Shown: one piece after another, positions 10,560 to 18,947 of the stretch | How the letters are laid out: each line of letters begins with the position of its first letter | Position numbering within the stretch: position 1 is the first letter of the stretch | From: Comamonadaceae bacterium OS-4 | GTDB lineage: Bacteria > Pseudomonadota > Gammaproteobacteria > Burkholderiales > Burkholderiaceae_C | Length of the DNA stretch: 64,000 nucleotides | Assembly (NCBI GenBank): GCA_027924025.1 | Contig: AP026970.1 | Span: 2,998,501-3,062,500 of the forward strand | Direction: 5' to 3' | Translations under genes and position numbers: made by a program | Notes under the pieces: generated by a model | What the model was told of the DNA's origin: nothing | Seen by the model: only the letters and a program-made list of their open reading frames with translations | The model's database searches: none

Positions 10560-11516
10560 TTAGCGCTGTACAACAGACGCCTTGGAAGAGGCCGTCCGCT
10601 CGGCGCCCAAACCTTTCCCGGCATTCAAAAACTTCTGAGGATCTTGCGGAACACCTTGGACCAGAACTTCAAAGTGGAGGTGGGAACCCGTAGAGCGCCC
10701 GGTATTGCCAACATCGGCAACACGCTGCCCCCGCTTGATCAGGTCGCCTTTTTTCACATGGACTTTGGAGGCGTGCGCGTACCTTGTGATGAGGTCGTTG
10801 CCATGATCCACCTCGAGCATGTTTCCGTATTGCGGATGGTATTCCTGTGTGACCACCATACCGCCGGCCGCAGCATAGATGGGAGTGCCGACCCCCGCCG
10901 GAAAGTCAAGCCCTGTGTGTAGCGCCGAACGGCCTGTGATGGGATCAATTCGCCAACCGAAGATGGACCCCAGATTGGCATCCAACACAGGCTGTTGGGT
11001 AGGCACCATCATTTTCTTGATCTTTTGCTCGAAGAGACGGGACTCAATGACTGTCATCACGTCCGCATTTTTACTGGCCGCGCCATCCAAAGAAGCCAAA
11101 GTTGCGTCAAGCTCTTCGATGGAGAGGTCACGGCCGGAGATCAGCGCGCCACCGCGCCCCGGTGCGATTGTGATTTCAGCAGGATTGATGCCTGCGAGCC
11201 CGGAGACACGTTCGCCGAGAGACTCCAACTGCAACATCTTGGCCTGCATTTCGCCCAGGCGCTTGGCAAGTACCTCGATATTCTCTTTCACGTAACGATC
11301 GCGTTGGGCGATTTCGTCTTTGGCGACGAGGCGCACGAGTGAACCAATCACTGGCCAGCCTTCGCGCGCGCCCTTCATGAATACCCAGTGGTAAAGCCCG
11401 GCGGACACCAGCATCAACACCAATGACGCCAGCAGCGTCGCCAATATCAAATTAAAGCCATTGAGGTGGAAGGCGCGGGACCTTGCCATCCACGCATCCG
11501 TGATAATTACCTGCAT
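10560..11516 (-). CDS. M23 (LytM) family metallopeptidase, membrane-anchored
   Basis: Probable cell-wall endopeptidase or EnvC/NlpD-like activator. It has 318 residues: a short cytoplasmic N-terminus, one membrane helix at about 22-45, a coiled-coil-like stretch at 65-105, and a C-terminal LytM domain at about 185-295. The zinc ligands appear intact: H200 and D204 in HTGLD, and H281 in HLHFE, with H248 as the further active-site histidine. It is divergent from the DciA-like gene (30 bases) and upstream of secA. Confidence 0.88.
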   Translation of the reverse strand: MQVIITDAWMARSRAFHLNGFNLILATLLASLVLMLVSAGLYHWVFMKGAREGWPVIGSLVRLVAKDEIAQRDRYVKENIEVLAKRLGEMQAKMLQLESLGERVSGLAGINPAEITIAPGRGGALISGRDLSIEELDATLASLDGAASKNADVMTVIESRLFEQKIKKMMVPTQQPVLDANLGSIFGWRIDPITGRSALHTGLDFPAGVGTPIYAAAGGMVVTQEYHPQYGNMLEVDHGNDLITRYAHASKVHVKKGDLIKRGQRVADVGNTGRSTGSHLHFEVLVQGVPQDPQKFLNAGKGLGAERTASSKASVVQR

Positions 11517-11546
11517 CCAACGAACCCCTTATTGCATCTCGCATAC

Positions 11547-11861
11547 ATGATCAGAAACCACCGCTCTGTTTCAGCATTACAGGCGGCCCACGAGTCGCCC
11601 ACGCTGTCACACCTTGCCGCCCTCGCCAAGGAGTCCAGCGCGCGACTTAAAAGCCTGGAGGGGCTCATTCCGGGTGGATTGCTGAAGAACATTAAACCGG
11701 GGCCGATTGAAGGCTCGACGTGGTGCTTGTTGCTCGACAACAATGCAGTAGCGGCGAAACTGCGCCAGCTTATGCCAGCACTGCAAGCACACTTGCGCTC
11801 AAAGGGGTGGGAGGTTACCTCAATTCGACTCAAGGTACAAATGTCGTCGCTTACACGGTAA
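11547..11861 (+). CDS. DciA-like protein (DUF721)
   Basis: Member of the DUF721/DciA family, implicated in loading or operating the replicative helicase DnaB in bacteria that lack DnaC. The start at 11547 (MIRNHRSV) gives 104 residues. The central LLLDNNAVAAKLRQ-type strand-helix followed by KGWEVTSIRLKV matches the family fold. The position divergent from an M23 gene and next to secA is the usual one for this family. The upstream open frame is not supported. Its 3' end faces tRNA-Thr. Confidence 0.75.
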   Translation: MIRNHRSVSALQAAHESPTLSHLAALAKESSARLKSLEGLIPGGLLKNIKPGPIEGSTWCLLLDNNAVAAKLRQLMPALQAHLRSKGWEVTSIRLKVQMSSLTR

Positions 11862-11877
11862 ATAAGCGAGAAAGAAA

Positions 11878-11953
11878 TGGTGCCGGTTATCGGATTCGAA
11901 CTGATGACCTACCGCTTACAAGGCGGTTGCTCTACCAACTGAGCTAAACCGGC
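11878..11953 (-). tRNA. tRNA-Thr (anticodon TGT), CCA encoded
   Basis: Full cloverleaf on the minus strand: acceptor GCCGGTT/AACCGGC, D-arm GCTC...GAGC, anticodon stem ACCGC/GCGGT around loop CTTGTAA (anticodon TGT), a 5-base variable loop, and T-loop TTCGAAT. The discriminator is A, and CCA is encoded at 11878-11880. The T-stem has one A-C mismatch, which to my recollection is also present in E. coli tRNA-Thr(TGT). It lies 48 bases downstream of sspB on the same strand and may be co-transcribed with it. Confidence 0.97.
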
Positions 11954-12001
11954 ACGGGCTAAATTCTACACCAGCAATTTGGCGCTTCCCGAGAGAAAGC
12001 A

Positions 12002-12484
12002 CTATTTAATTCGCGTGAGCGCTGGGCGCGATGCTGGTGTTGGAGACTTGGGCGGAGTGGGCTCTGAGTCCGCATCTTGAGCTGCGTCCACTGCCGTCAA
12101 CGCCGCACCCGGTGCCTTGTTGACTCCCTCGTCATCAAGTGCCTGCGCTTTGGCTGTCTTGGTAGATAGAGGAAACGCCATGCCCTGCCCGTTCTCACGG
12201 GCATAAATAGCGAGAACATGATCGACAGGCACCAGGATGTCGCGAGCCACACCCCCAAAACGGCCCTTAAATTCGATGTACTCGTTTCCAAGCTTTAAGG
12301 CGCTGGTGGCATCGAAGCTGACATTGAGGACGATTTCTCCGTCCTTGACAAACTCCATGGGGACCCGCACCGCATCATCCACCTGAACGGCTATGAAAGG
12401 CGTAAAGCCGCTATCAGTGCACCATTCGTACAAGGCACGAATCAAGTAGGGGCGAGTGGAAGGGGCGTCCATGGAGTCGAGCAT
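12002..12484 (-). CDS. sspB: ClpXP protease specificity-enhancing factor SspB
   Basis: Adaptor that delivers ssrA-tagged and other substrates to ClpXP. It has 160 residues: a conserved N-terminal substrate-binding domain beginning with RPYLIRALYEWC and ending near IYARENGQGM, then a disordered Ala/Pro-rich linker and a short C-terminal tail (PALTRIK) that would be the ClpX-binding module. A Met at residue 5 is an alternative start. It follows sspA by 14 bases, the standard sspAB operon. Confidence 0.94.
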   Translation of the reverse strand: MLDSMDAPSTRPYLIRALYEWCTDSGFTPFIAVQVDDAVRVPMEFVKDGEIVLNVSFDATSALKLGNEYIEFKGRFGGVARDILVPVDHVLAIYARENGQGMAFPLSTKTAKAQALDDEGVNKAPGAALTAVDAAQDADSEPTPPKSPTPASRPALTRIK

Positions 12485-12498
12485 AGATCCATCCTGCG

Positions 12499-13110
12499 TT
12501 ATTTACGCATGACCTTTTCGGAGGGAGTCAATGCTTCGATGTAGGCGGGGCGCGAAAAAATGCGCTCTGCGTACTTCAACAGCGGGGCTGCGTTCTTGCT
12601 GAGTTCGATACCGTAGTAATCCAGACGCCACAACAAGGGGGCGATGGCTACGTCCAACATCGAGAAGCTTTCACCCAGCATGTACTTGTTCTTCAAAAAC
12701 ACAGGGGCGAGCTGCGTCAAACGGTCGCGAATGTGCGCCCGAGCCTTCTCCAGGGCCTTTTCATTGCCTTTGGTTGCACGCGCTTCCAAGGTGTTGACAT
12801 GCACAAACAACTCCTTCTCGAAATTCAAAAGGAACAGGCGTACACGTGCGCGATCCACTGGGTCTCCGGGCATCAACTGTGGATGGGGGAAGCGCTCATC
12901 AATGTATTCATTGATGATGTTCGACTCATACAAAATCAGGTCGCGCTCCACCAGGATCGGCACCTGGCCGTAGGGATTCATCACGCTGATGTCTTCGGGC
13001 TTGTTGTAGAGATCTACGTCGCGGATCTCAAAATCCATGCCCTTCTCGAACAAGACAAAACGACACCGATGGGAAAAGGGGCAGGTTGTTCCTGAATACA
13101 GCACCATCAT
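12499..13110 (-). CDS. sspA: Stringent starvation protein A (GST-fold)
   Basis: RNA-polymerase-associated protein with a glutathione-S-transferase fold. It has 203 residues, with the thioredoxin-like N-domain YSGTTCPFSHRCRFVL and an all-helical C-domain from about residue 85. The start is the first of two adjacent ATGs, with AGGAG about 10 bases upstream. It lies between petC and sspB; the terminator after petC at 13125-13166 suggests sspAB has its own promoter, although almost no space is left for one. Confidence 0.93.
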   Translation of the reverse strand: MMVLYSGTTCPFSHRCRFVLFEKGMDFEIRDVDLYNKPEDISVMNPYGQVPILVERDLILYESNIINEYIDERFPHPQLMPGDPVDRARVRLFLLNFEKELFVHVNTLEARATKGNEKALEKARAHIRDRLTQLAPVFLKNKYMLGESFSMLDVAIAPLLWRLDYYGIELSKNAAPLLKYAERIFSRPAYIEALTPSEKVMRK

Positions 13111-13124
13111 GGCGAAAGACTCCT

Positions 13125-13166
13125 AAAAAATGCAAAAAGAGTGGGACGCGTCAGCGGGCCCACTCT
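13125..13166 (-). terminator. Rho-independent terminator after petC
   Basis: On the minus strand an 8-bp stem AGAGTGGG/CCCACTCT with a 13-base loop is followed by TTTT, GCA and then six T. It sits between the petC stop (13214) and the sspA start (13110) and would end the petABC transcript. The T-run reaches to about 15 bases before the sspA ATG. Confidence 0.7.
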
Positions 13167-13213
13167 GAATCTGTCACTGGCCCCCATCACCGGGAGCAGG
13201 ACAGTCGAAAACT

Positions 13214-13969
13214 CTATTTCACGTCTTTCCAGAATGCAGCATTCAAACGCCACGCAAACAGGGTTAAGACTGCCAAGAAGAGTAGCACCCAAACGCCCAC
13301 ACGAACGCGGGTGTTTTGAGCGGGCTCGCCCATCCACTGGAGGTAGTTGACCAAGTCACCTATCGTTTGATCGTACTGAGCGGGCGACATAGTGCCTGGG
13401 GTTACTTGTTGCCAGCCCTTGAAGACTTTTTCCTCATGCCCGTGATTCTCGACTGTCTCGTAAATGGGGGCGCGTTTGCCCTGGAGCTCCCACAACACGT
13501 GAGGCATACCCACGTTTGGAAACGCCAAGTTATTCCAACCCGTCGCCTTGGTGTCATCGGCGTAGTAGGTCCGCAGGTACGTGTAGAGGTAGTCAGCACC
13601 AGAGCCACCTGCACCTGCACGCGAGCGTGCGATCACCGTCAGGTCAGGCGGATTAGCGCCGAACCACTCTTTAGCCTGCCGCGGATCAATGGCCGCCTTC
13701 ATGGTTTCACCGACTTTTTCAGTCGTGAAGAGCAGGTTGTCTTTGATCTGTTGATCCGTCAGGCCAATATCTTTGAGGCGATTGAACCGCATGAACGCTG
13801 CCGAGTGGCAGTTCAGGCAGTAATTGACGAAAACCTTTGCGCCGTTCTGCAAAGAGACCAAATCGTTGGTTTTAGATGGCGCTTTGTCCCAAGCAATGCC
13901 ACCGGAAGAGGCGTTTACTCCGCCCACCAGCGTCAAAACGAGCGCCAAGCCGAAAATGATTTTTTTCAT
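13214..13969 (-). CDS. petC: Cytochrome c1 subunit of the bc1 complex
   Basis: Haem-c subunit that passes electrons from the Rieske centre to soluble cytochrome c. It has 251 residues: an N-terminal signal sequence (about 1-20), haem motif CLNCH at 51-55, the periplasmic haem domain, and a C-terminal anchor helix near 225-245. It is the last gene of the petABC operon, 17 bases after petB. Haem attachment would need the System II proteins encoded near 62-64 kb. Confidence 0.95.
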   Translation of the reverse strand: MKKIIFGLALVLTLVGGVNASSGGIAWDKAPSKTNDLVSLQNGAKVFVNYCLNCHSAAFMRFNRLKDIGLTDQQIKDNLLFTTEKVGETMKAAIDPRQAKEWFGANPPDLTVIARSRAGAGGSGADYLYTYLRTYYADDTKATGWNNLAFPNVGMPHVLWELQGKRAPIYETVENHGHEEKVFKGWQQVTPGTMSPAQYDQTIGDLVNYLQWMGEPAQNTRVRVGVWVLLFLAVLTLFAWRLNAAFWKDVK

Positions 13970-13986
13970 ACTTTAATCTCCAGCAC

Positions 13987-15402
13987 TCAGTGGGCTGCAA
14001 ATGTCACACGGGCTGGCACGGGCTTGCTTTCACCCACGGTGCTCCACCAAGGCATCAGCAAGAAGAAGCCGAAGTAAAACAGGGTGCCCACTTGGGAAAC
14101 ACGCTCGCCGATCGGCGACGGAGGCTGCACGCCAAGGTAAGCCAAGATCACGAAATTGATCACAAAAATGCCATACAGGTACTTGTGCCAATCCGGACGG
14201 TAACGAATGGATTTCACGGGGCTGTTATCCAACCAAGGCAGGAAGAACAAGATCACCACAGCACCACCCATGACCACTACGCCCCAGAACTTGGCATCGA
14301 TGGAGAGCATGGCGACAGAAACGACTACTGCAGCTCCCACGAGAGCGGCCTTGAAAATATTGGGCAGCTTTGCCTTGATCACACCAAAGGCAGCTGCACC
14401 TATCACACAGGCGATCAGCGCGTACATCATCTCGCTGGTGATAGCCCGCAACATGGAATAGAAGGGCGTGAAATACCAGACTGGGGCAATGTGGGCCGGG
14501 GTCTTCAGCGGGTCCGCGGGGATGAAGTTGTTGTACTCCAAGAAATATCCACCGAACTCTGGTGCGAAGAAGATGATGGCAGTGAACACCATCAAGAACA
14601 TGCTCACCGCAAAGATGTCGTGCACGGTGTAGTAGGGGTGGAAGGGGACTCCGTCCAGAGGGTGACCCTGGGCATCGCGGGGCGCGTTAGGCCCTTTGAT
14701 TTCGACGCCGTCGGGATTGTTAGAACCCACATCATGCAGCGCAAGCAAGTGCGCAACCACCAAGCCCAGCAACACCAAAGGAACAGCAATCACGTGAAAG
14801 CTGAAGAAACGGTTCAACGTGGCATCGCCCACCACAAAGTCGCCGCGGATCAACAGCGCGAGGTCAGGACCGACCAGGGGGACCGCTGCAAACAAGTTCA
14901 CGATCACTTGTGCACCCCAGTACGACATTTGACCCCAAGGCAGCAAATAGCCCATGAAGGCTTCCGCCATCAGGCACAAGAAAATCGCACAACCAAAAAT
15001 CCATACCAATTCACGTGGCTTACGGTAGCTACCATAGATCAAACCACGGAACATGTGCAGGTACACGACGACGAAGAATGCAGAGGCCCCGGTCGAATGC
15101 ATGTAGCGGATCAGCCAGCCCCACGGCACATCGCGCATGATGTACTCCACAGAGGCAAACGCCAAGTTGGCGTCCGGCTTGTAGTGCATGACCAAAAAGA
15201 TCCCGGTGACGATTTGAATCACCAGCACCAACAAAGCCAACGACCCGAAGATGTACCAAAAGTTAAAGTTTTTCGGAGCGTAGTACTCCGACATGTGAAC
15301 TTTGTAGGCATCAAAAGCCGTTGGAAAACGGTTTTCGAACCAGTTGGTCACCTTTTCCCCGGAAGAGGCGTTAGGCGAAATGTCCTTGAATGCTCGGGCC
15401 AT
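13987..15402 (-). CDS. petB: Cytochrome b subunit of the bc1 complex
   Basis: Membrane subunit with both haems b and the Qo and Qi quinone sites. It has 471 residues and about eight or nine helices. The haem-ligand histidines appear to be H102/H116 and H203/H218; the second pair is 15 apart, one more than in mitochondrial cytochrome b. H223, just before the GSNNP segment, matches the Qi-site histidine. The Qo motif reads PVWY instead of PEWY. petA precedes it by 10 bases and petC follows. Confidence 0.96.
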   Translation of the reverse strand: MARAFKDISPNASSGEKVTNWFENRFPTAFDAYKVHMSEYYAPKNFNFWYIFGSLALLVLVIQIVTGIFLVMHYKPDANLAFASVEYIMRDVPWGWLIRYMHSTGASAFFVVVYLHMFRGLIYGSYRKPRELVWIFGCAIFLCLMAEAFMGYLLPWGQMSYWGAQVIVNLFAAVPLVGPDLALLIRGDFVVGDATLNRFFSFHVIAVPLVLLGLVVAHLLALHDVGSNNPDGVEIKGPNAPRDAQGHPLDGVPFHPYYTVHDIFAVSMFLMVFTAIIFFAPEFGGYFLEYNNFIPADPLKTPAHIAPVWYFTPFYSMLRAITSEMMYALIACVIGAAAFGVIKAKLPNIFKAALVGAAVVVSVAMLSIDAKFWGVVVMGGAVVILFFLPWLDNSPVKSIRYRPDWHKYLYGIFVINFVILAYLGVQPPSPIGERVSQVGTLFYFGFFLLMPWWSTVGESKPVPARVTFAAH

Positions 15403-15412
15403 GTCTTATTCC

Positions 15413-16027
15413 TCAGGCTTTTTTGTCTTCGCCGATAAGCAGCTTGCTGTCGGACAGGAACATGTGGGGGGGGACTTCAAGGTTGTCAGGCGCGGGCTTG
15501 TTCTTGAAAACCCGGCCCGCCATGTCAAATGTCGAACCATGGCATGGGCACAAGAAGCCGCCCTTCCAATCGTCGGGAAGCGAGGGCTGAGCACCGGTCT
15601 GGAATTTGTCAGAGGGAGAGCAGCCAAGGTGAGAGCAAATACCCACTGCCACAAAGAATTCTGGCTTGATGGATCGCGCTTCATTGCGAGCGTACGCGGG
15701 AGTCAACTCGTCCGGTTTGCGCTCTGATTTGGGATCTGCAAGTTGGCTGTCGATACCCGCCAGAGCGGCTACTTGCTCTGGGGTACGCCGAACGATCCAC
15801 ACGGGCTTGCCGCGCCATTCAACCGTGACCTTTTCGCCGGGCTTGAGTTCAGCGATGTCTACCTCAACGGCTGCTCCTGCAGCCTTCGCACGCTCAGACG
15901 GCTGAAAGGTACTCACAAAGGGAATGGCGGTTGCAACACCACCTACCGCACCGGCACAACCGGAGGCAATCAGCCAAGTCCGCTTGCTGGCGTCGATCTT
16001 TTTGCTGTCGACAAGTGTTTCACTCAT
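15413..16027 (-). CDS. petA: Rieske iron-sulfur subunit of the bc1 complex
   Basis: Carries the 2Fe-2S cluster that takes electrons from quinol at the Qo site. The start at 16027 (MSETLVDSKK), with AGGA just upstream, gives 204 residues; the frame extends four codons to a TTG without support. Residues 14-40 form a Tat-type signal anchor with a Lys-Arg pair (SKRTWLIA). The cluster ligands are C131 and H133 in CSHLGC and C160 and H163 in CPCHG, with the disulphide cysteines at 136 and 162. It is the first gene of petABC, with a good promoter at 16067-16096. Confidence 0.96.
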   Translation of the reverse strand: MSETLVDSKKIDASKRTWLIASGCAGAVGGVATAIPFVSTFQPSERAKAAGAAVEVDIAELKPGEKVTVEWRGKPVWIVRRTPEQVAALAGIDSQLADPKSERKPDELTPAYARNEARSIKPEFFVAVGICSHLGCSPSDKFQTGAQPSLPDDWKGGFLCPCHGSTFDMAGRVFKNKPAPDNLEVPPHMFLSDSKLLIGEDKKA

Positions 16028-16066
16028 GAGAATCCTCAACGAACGTCGCTAGTAGATTAGACAAGA

Positions 16067-16096
16067 ATTGTAGCTGACGGATGTAGGGTTATTCAA
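16067..16096 (-). promoter_or_regulatory. Candidate sigma-70 promoter of petABC
   Basis: On the minus strand TTGAAT (-35, 16091-16096) and TACAAT (-10, 16067-16072) are separated by 18 bases and lie about 40 bases before the petA ATG in the divergent petA/mscL gap. Both hexamers match the consensus at four or five positions. Confidence 0.55.
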
Positions 16097-16183
16097 TGAA
16101 CAGGGGCTTGCGCAAGTCGCCTTCCCAATGCCCTTGCGATTTCGGGGATACTAGCGCTTTTATTATTTAAGGAGAGCTACCCC

Positions 16184-16612
16184 ATGGGCATGTTGCAGGA
16201 ATTCAAAGAATTCGCCGTCAAAGGTAATGTGGTCGACTTGGCAGTCGGTGTAATTATCGGTGGCGCGTTCGGCAAAATCGTCGACTCGGTGGTGGGCGAC
16301 CTGATCATGCCTTTGATCGGAGCGGTTGTTGGCAAACTTGATTTCTCCAACCTCTTTGTGGTCTTGGGAAGCATTCCTCCTGGCACCGGCACTACCCTGG
16401 ATGCACTCAAAAAAGCAGGCGTGCCGGTGTTTGCTTATGGCAACTTCATCACCGTTGCCGTGAATTTTGCAATCCTGGCTTTCATCATTTTCCTGATGAT
16501 CAAGCAAATCAACCGCATGAAGAAAGAGGCTCCGGCAGCTGCACCTGCGCCCGTGGTCACTCCGGAAGATGTGTTGTTGTTGCGTGAAATCCGCGACAGC
16601 CTGAAGAAGTAA
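16184..16612 (+). CDS. mscL: Large-conductance mechanosensitive channel MscL
   Basis: Inner-membrane pentameric channel that opens under hypo-osmotic shock. It has 142 residues: the N-terminal amphipathic [20 protein letters not shown] segment, TM1 at about 16-45, a periplasmic loop, TM2 at about 85-110, and a charged C-terminal bundle. A strong AAGGAGA ribosome site lies 7 bases before the ATG. A hairpin terminator follows at 16620. Confidence 0.97.
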   Translation: MGMLQEFKEFAVKGNVVDLAVGVIIGGAFGKIVDSVVGDLIMPLIGAVVGKLDFSNLFVVLGSIPPGTGTTLDALKKAGVPVFAYGNFITVAVNFAILAFIIFLMIKQINRMKKEAPAAAPAPVVTPEDVLLLREIRDSLKK

Positions 16613-16619
16613 TCTTCGC

Positions 16620-16662
16620 AGCAGGATTTGCTACATTTTCAATAGCAAATCCTGCTTGTTTT
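16620..16662 (+). terminator. Strong Rho-independent terminator after mscL
   Basis: A perfect 14-bp stem (AGCAGGATTTGCTA with its complement) and a 9-base loop are followed by TGTTTT. It lies 7 bases after the mscL stop and points to the convergent pdxA end, so it may work for both strands. The stem centre (TTTGCTA ... TAGCAAA) resembles the core of the interspersed repeat. Confidence 0.8.
16628..16650 (+). repeat. Repeat-like core inside the mscL terminator
   Basis: TTTGCTAC, an AT core and ATAGCAAAT resemble the TTTGCTAT...GATAGC core of the copies at 23287 and 30812. The hairpin of this copy forms the upper stem of the mscL terminator. Confidence 0.4.
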
Positions 16663-16681
16663 ATAAGGGCCTTGCGCTCAT

Positions 16682-17728
16682 TCAACGGATCTTTACGAGA
16701 CGTTTCGCGGTATCAACCGCCTCCAATAGGCTTCGGTAATCCGCAACACCGCGGCCCGCAATATCAAAAGCGGTTCCGTGATCCGGGCTGGTGCGAACCA
16801 GAGGCAGCCCTAAGGTCACATTCACACCCTGCTCCACGCCCAAGTATTTGACAGGGATGAGCCCTTGGTCGTGGTACATGGCCACCACCACATCAAATTC
16901 GCCAGGGTGGTCGTCTGTATTCCTGGCGCGCATAAAAACAGTATCAGGTGCGATAGGGCCGTAGATATCTGCCCCCTCAGACCTGACCGCCGCGATGGCG
17001 GGTGCGATGGTCTCGATCTCCTCTTGCCCAAACAGCCCGCCCTCACCCGCATGCGGATTCAGACCCGCGACAGCAATGCGTGGCTCACGGCCTAAGGCAT
17101 TGCGCAGAGCGACTCGGGTAATTCTCAGCGTGTCGACGATATTTTCGAAGGTGATCGCCTCCAGGGCCTTTCGGAGTGATACGTGGATGCTCACCAGCAC
17201 CGTGCGCAACTCATGGTTGGCCAGCATCATCCGCACCGGCATCTCGTCAATCGATAGCCCTTGGGCATTCGCGGCGCGCGCCTGCAGCAACTCAGTATGC
17301 CCCGGGTATGCGTTGTAAGGCGCACCTGCGGCACTCATCGCTTCTTTGTGCAAGGGGGCTGTCACTATCGCAGCGACTTCTCCACGCAACGCCGCATCTG
17401 CCGCCCAGACGACGCATCGGCCGGCGAACTCGCCCGCTGCCGCACTCACCATGCCATAGGGCGCCTCAGGGAGCGCCGGGCCGACCTGGAGCACAGGAAT
17501 ACACCCGGGTGGAATACGGTCCATGTCATCCGGTGTGGTCAGTACTGCCACGGGTGCCACTAGCCCGCCCTCCGCGACCAAGCGGCTGGCGCGCCGCATG
17601 GCTTGCACGTCCCCTGCAACCAAACAGTCCCGCATCAGCGCTGGCGCCTGCTGGTAACACCGGGCAATGATTTCGGGCCCGATTCCGGCCGCATCACCAA
17701 GAGTGATCGCTATCCAAGGAGTTGTCAT
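16682..17728 (-). CDS. pdxA: 4-hydroxythreonine-4-phosphate dehydrogenase PdxA
   Basis: NAD-dependent enzyme of the DXP-dependent pyridoxal phosphate pathway. It has 348 residues. Metal-ligand histidines are seen in GHTELL, NPHAGEGG and MYHDQGLIP, all hallmark PdxA motifs. The N-terminal ITLGDAAGIGPEI is also typical. The start ATG overlaps the stop of the upstream Nif3-like gene by 4 bases, so the two are coupled. In many proteobacteria pdxA sits with ksgA instead, so this linkage is a lineage feature. Confidence 0.95.
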   Translation of the reverse strand: MTTPWIAITLGDAAGIGPEIIARCYQQAPALMRDCLVAGDVQAMRRASRLVAEGGLVAPVAVLTTPDDMDRIPPGCIPVLQVGPALPEAPYGMVSAAAGEFAGRCVVWAADAALRGEVAAIVTAPLHKEAMSAAGAPYNAYPGHTELLQARAANAQGLSIDEMPVRMMLANHELRTVLVSIHVSLRKALEAITFENIVDTLRITRVALRNALGREPRIAVAGLNPHAGEGGLFGQEEIETIAPAIAAVRSEGADIYGPIAPDTVFMRARNTDDHPGEFDVVVAMYHDQGLIPVKYLGVEQGVNVTLGLPLVRTSPDHGTAFDIAGRGVADYRSLLEAVDTAKRLVKIR

Positions 17729-18477
17729 GCGGGATTCGGGATATCAATGAAGGTATGGGTCAAACCGTGTTGCTCAGCCACCCAGGCCCCTACTGCCTGA
17801 GCACCATAGCGCTCGCTGGCATGGTGCCCGCAGGCAATGTACGACACACCGCATTCGCGTGCATAGTGGGCCTGAGGCTCTGAAATTTCGCCTGTAATAA
17901 ACACTTGGGCCCCGGCGGCAATGGCCGGCTCAAAATAACTCTGCGCCCCGCCGGTACACCACGCGACCTTGCTGACAGGCCCCGAAAATCCGGATACACA
18001 AGTCACGCTGCGACCCAGTGCGATTTCGATATGCGCAGCGAGCGCTGCATCGCTCTCCCAGGCAGTTGACGCAGCGCCCCAATGCCCTAACGCCTGCTCT
18101 CCGAAGGTGGCCAGCGTGTCCAGTCCGAGCAGCTTACCCAGCTGGGCGTTGTTGCCGAGTTCGGGGTGGGCATCCAGAGGCAAATGGTAGGCCAGCAGGT
18201 TGATGTTATGGGTGATCAACAAACCCAGGCGTTTTCGCATCCAACCACTCACCTGGCCATCAAACCCTTTCCAGAATAAACCGTGGTGCACCAAAATTGC
18301 GTCCGCCTGTTGATCGATCGCAGCTTGAATAAGCGCCTCGCTGGCCGTCACCCCGCTGACCAAGTGTCCGATTTGGGTGCGCCCTTCGACCTGCAAGCCG
18401 TTATGGCAATAGTCCTTGAAGCGCTCGGGTTGAAGCAGAGTGCGCAATGTCTGGGTGAGCTGCTGGCGGTCAATCAT
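17725..18477 (-). CDS. Nif3-like dinuclear metal-centre protein
   Basis: NIF3/YbgI family, often annotated GTP cyclohydrolase 1 type 2; its role in vivo is unsettled. It has 250 residues. Metal-binding residues are apparent in LVHHGLFW near the N-terminal third, in LPLDAH, and in the C-terminal GHHASERYG. The ATG overlaps the end of the upstream Cys-cluster gene by 8 bases, and pdxA overlaps its stop, so all three form one unit. Confidence 0.92.
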   Translation of the reverse strand: MIDRQQLTQTLRTLLQPERFKDYCHNGLQVEGRTQIGHLVSGVTASEALIQAAIDQQADAILVHHGLFWKGFDGQVSGWMRKRLGLLITHNINLLAYHLPLDAHPELGNNAQLGKLLGLDTLATFGEQALGHWGAASTAWESDAALAAHIEIALGRSVTCVSGFSGPVSKVAWCTGGAQSYFEPAIAAGAQVFITGEISEPQAHYARECGVSYIACGHHASERYGAQAVGAWVAEQHGLTHTFIDIPNPA

Positions 18478-18865
18478 GGTGTGTCGGAACCTCGTTTCTG
18501 TTGACTATTGTCTCTGAGGGCCGCATCGGCTCCAGGCTGCTGTCGCACCCCTGCCCTGCGGCGATCCAGCGGGAGGCCATCTTTCCAAGCAAGAAGGCGG
18601 CCCCACTGCGCACCGGCCACCAAACCGCGGGCCACACCCGCGATAGCATGGCTTGAGGATTTGATACTGCACCGCAGCGGTACTGGCGCGACAGGCTGTC
18701 CCACTGCAAAGCCACACAAGCCCCGCTGCGGCGCCGACTGAGCACGACACCCACAGGGCACGGCTCCGCCAGACAGCAGACGCCGCAACCATTGCATGCA
18801 GCCCCCCAATTCGGCTTGGAAGGCGCGTCCGGCTCGATCAGGATGGTGCGGTAAGGATCGGTCAT
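18470..18865 (-). CDS. Cysteine-cluster protein, YkgJ-like (putative Fe/Zn chelating)
   Basis: Small protein of 131 residues with a dense N-terminal cluster CNGCGVCCLAEPCPVG (about residues 24-39) and further cysteines at about 50, 64 and 107, in the pattern of the YkgJ/UPF0153 metal-binding families. No transmembrane helix is evident. It is first in a unit with the Nif3-like gene and pdxA. A competing open frame in another phase (18474-18884) has no recognisable motif. Confidence 0.75.
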   Translation of the reverse strand: MTDPYRTILIEPDAPSKPNWGAACNGCGVCCLAEPCPVGVVLSRRRSGACVALQWDSLSRQYRCGAVSNPQAMLSRVWPAVWWPVRSGAAFLLGKMASRWIAAGQGCDSSLEPMRPSETIVNRNEVPTHHD

Positions 18866-18947
18866 AGTCGGTGCAGCAGCGCACAGCTTAGCAGCCTACA
18901 ATTTGGCGACGGCGCCCGCTGGTGTGTGCCCTTTGCAGAGTGATTTC

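Noticed and set aside
11878-11953. A-C mismatch in the T-stem of tRNA-Thr as a sign of a tRNA pseudogene
   Set aside because: All other stems pair, CCA is encoded, and to my recollection E. coli tRNA-Thr(TGT) has the same mismatch.
13990-15438. A 482-codon plus-strand open frame opposite petB
   Set aside because: Antisense of a conserved cytochrome b gene; no domain and a composition typical of mirror frames.
18474-18884. Alternative reading frame over the Cys-cluster gene
   Set aside because: It lacks motifs, while the overlapping frame has the dense cysteine signature and fits the 8-base overlap with the Nif3-like gene.
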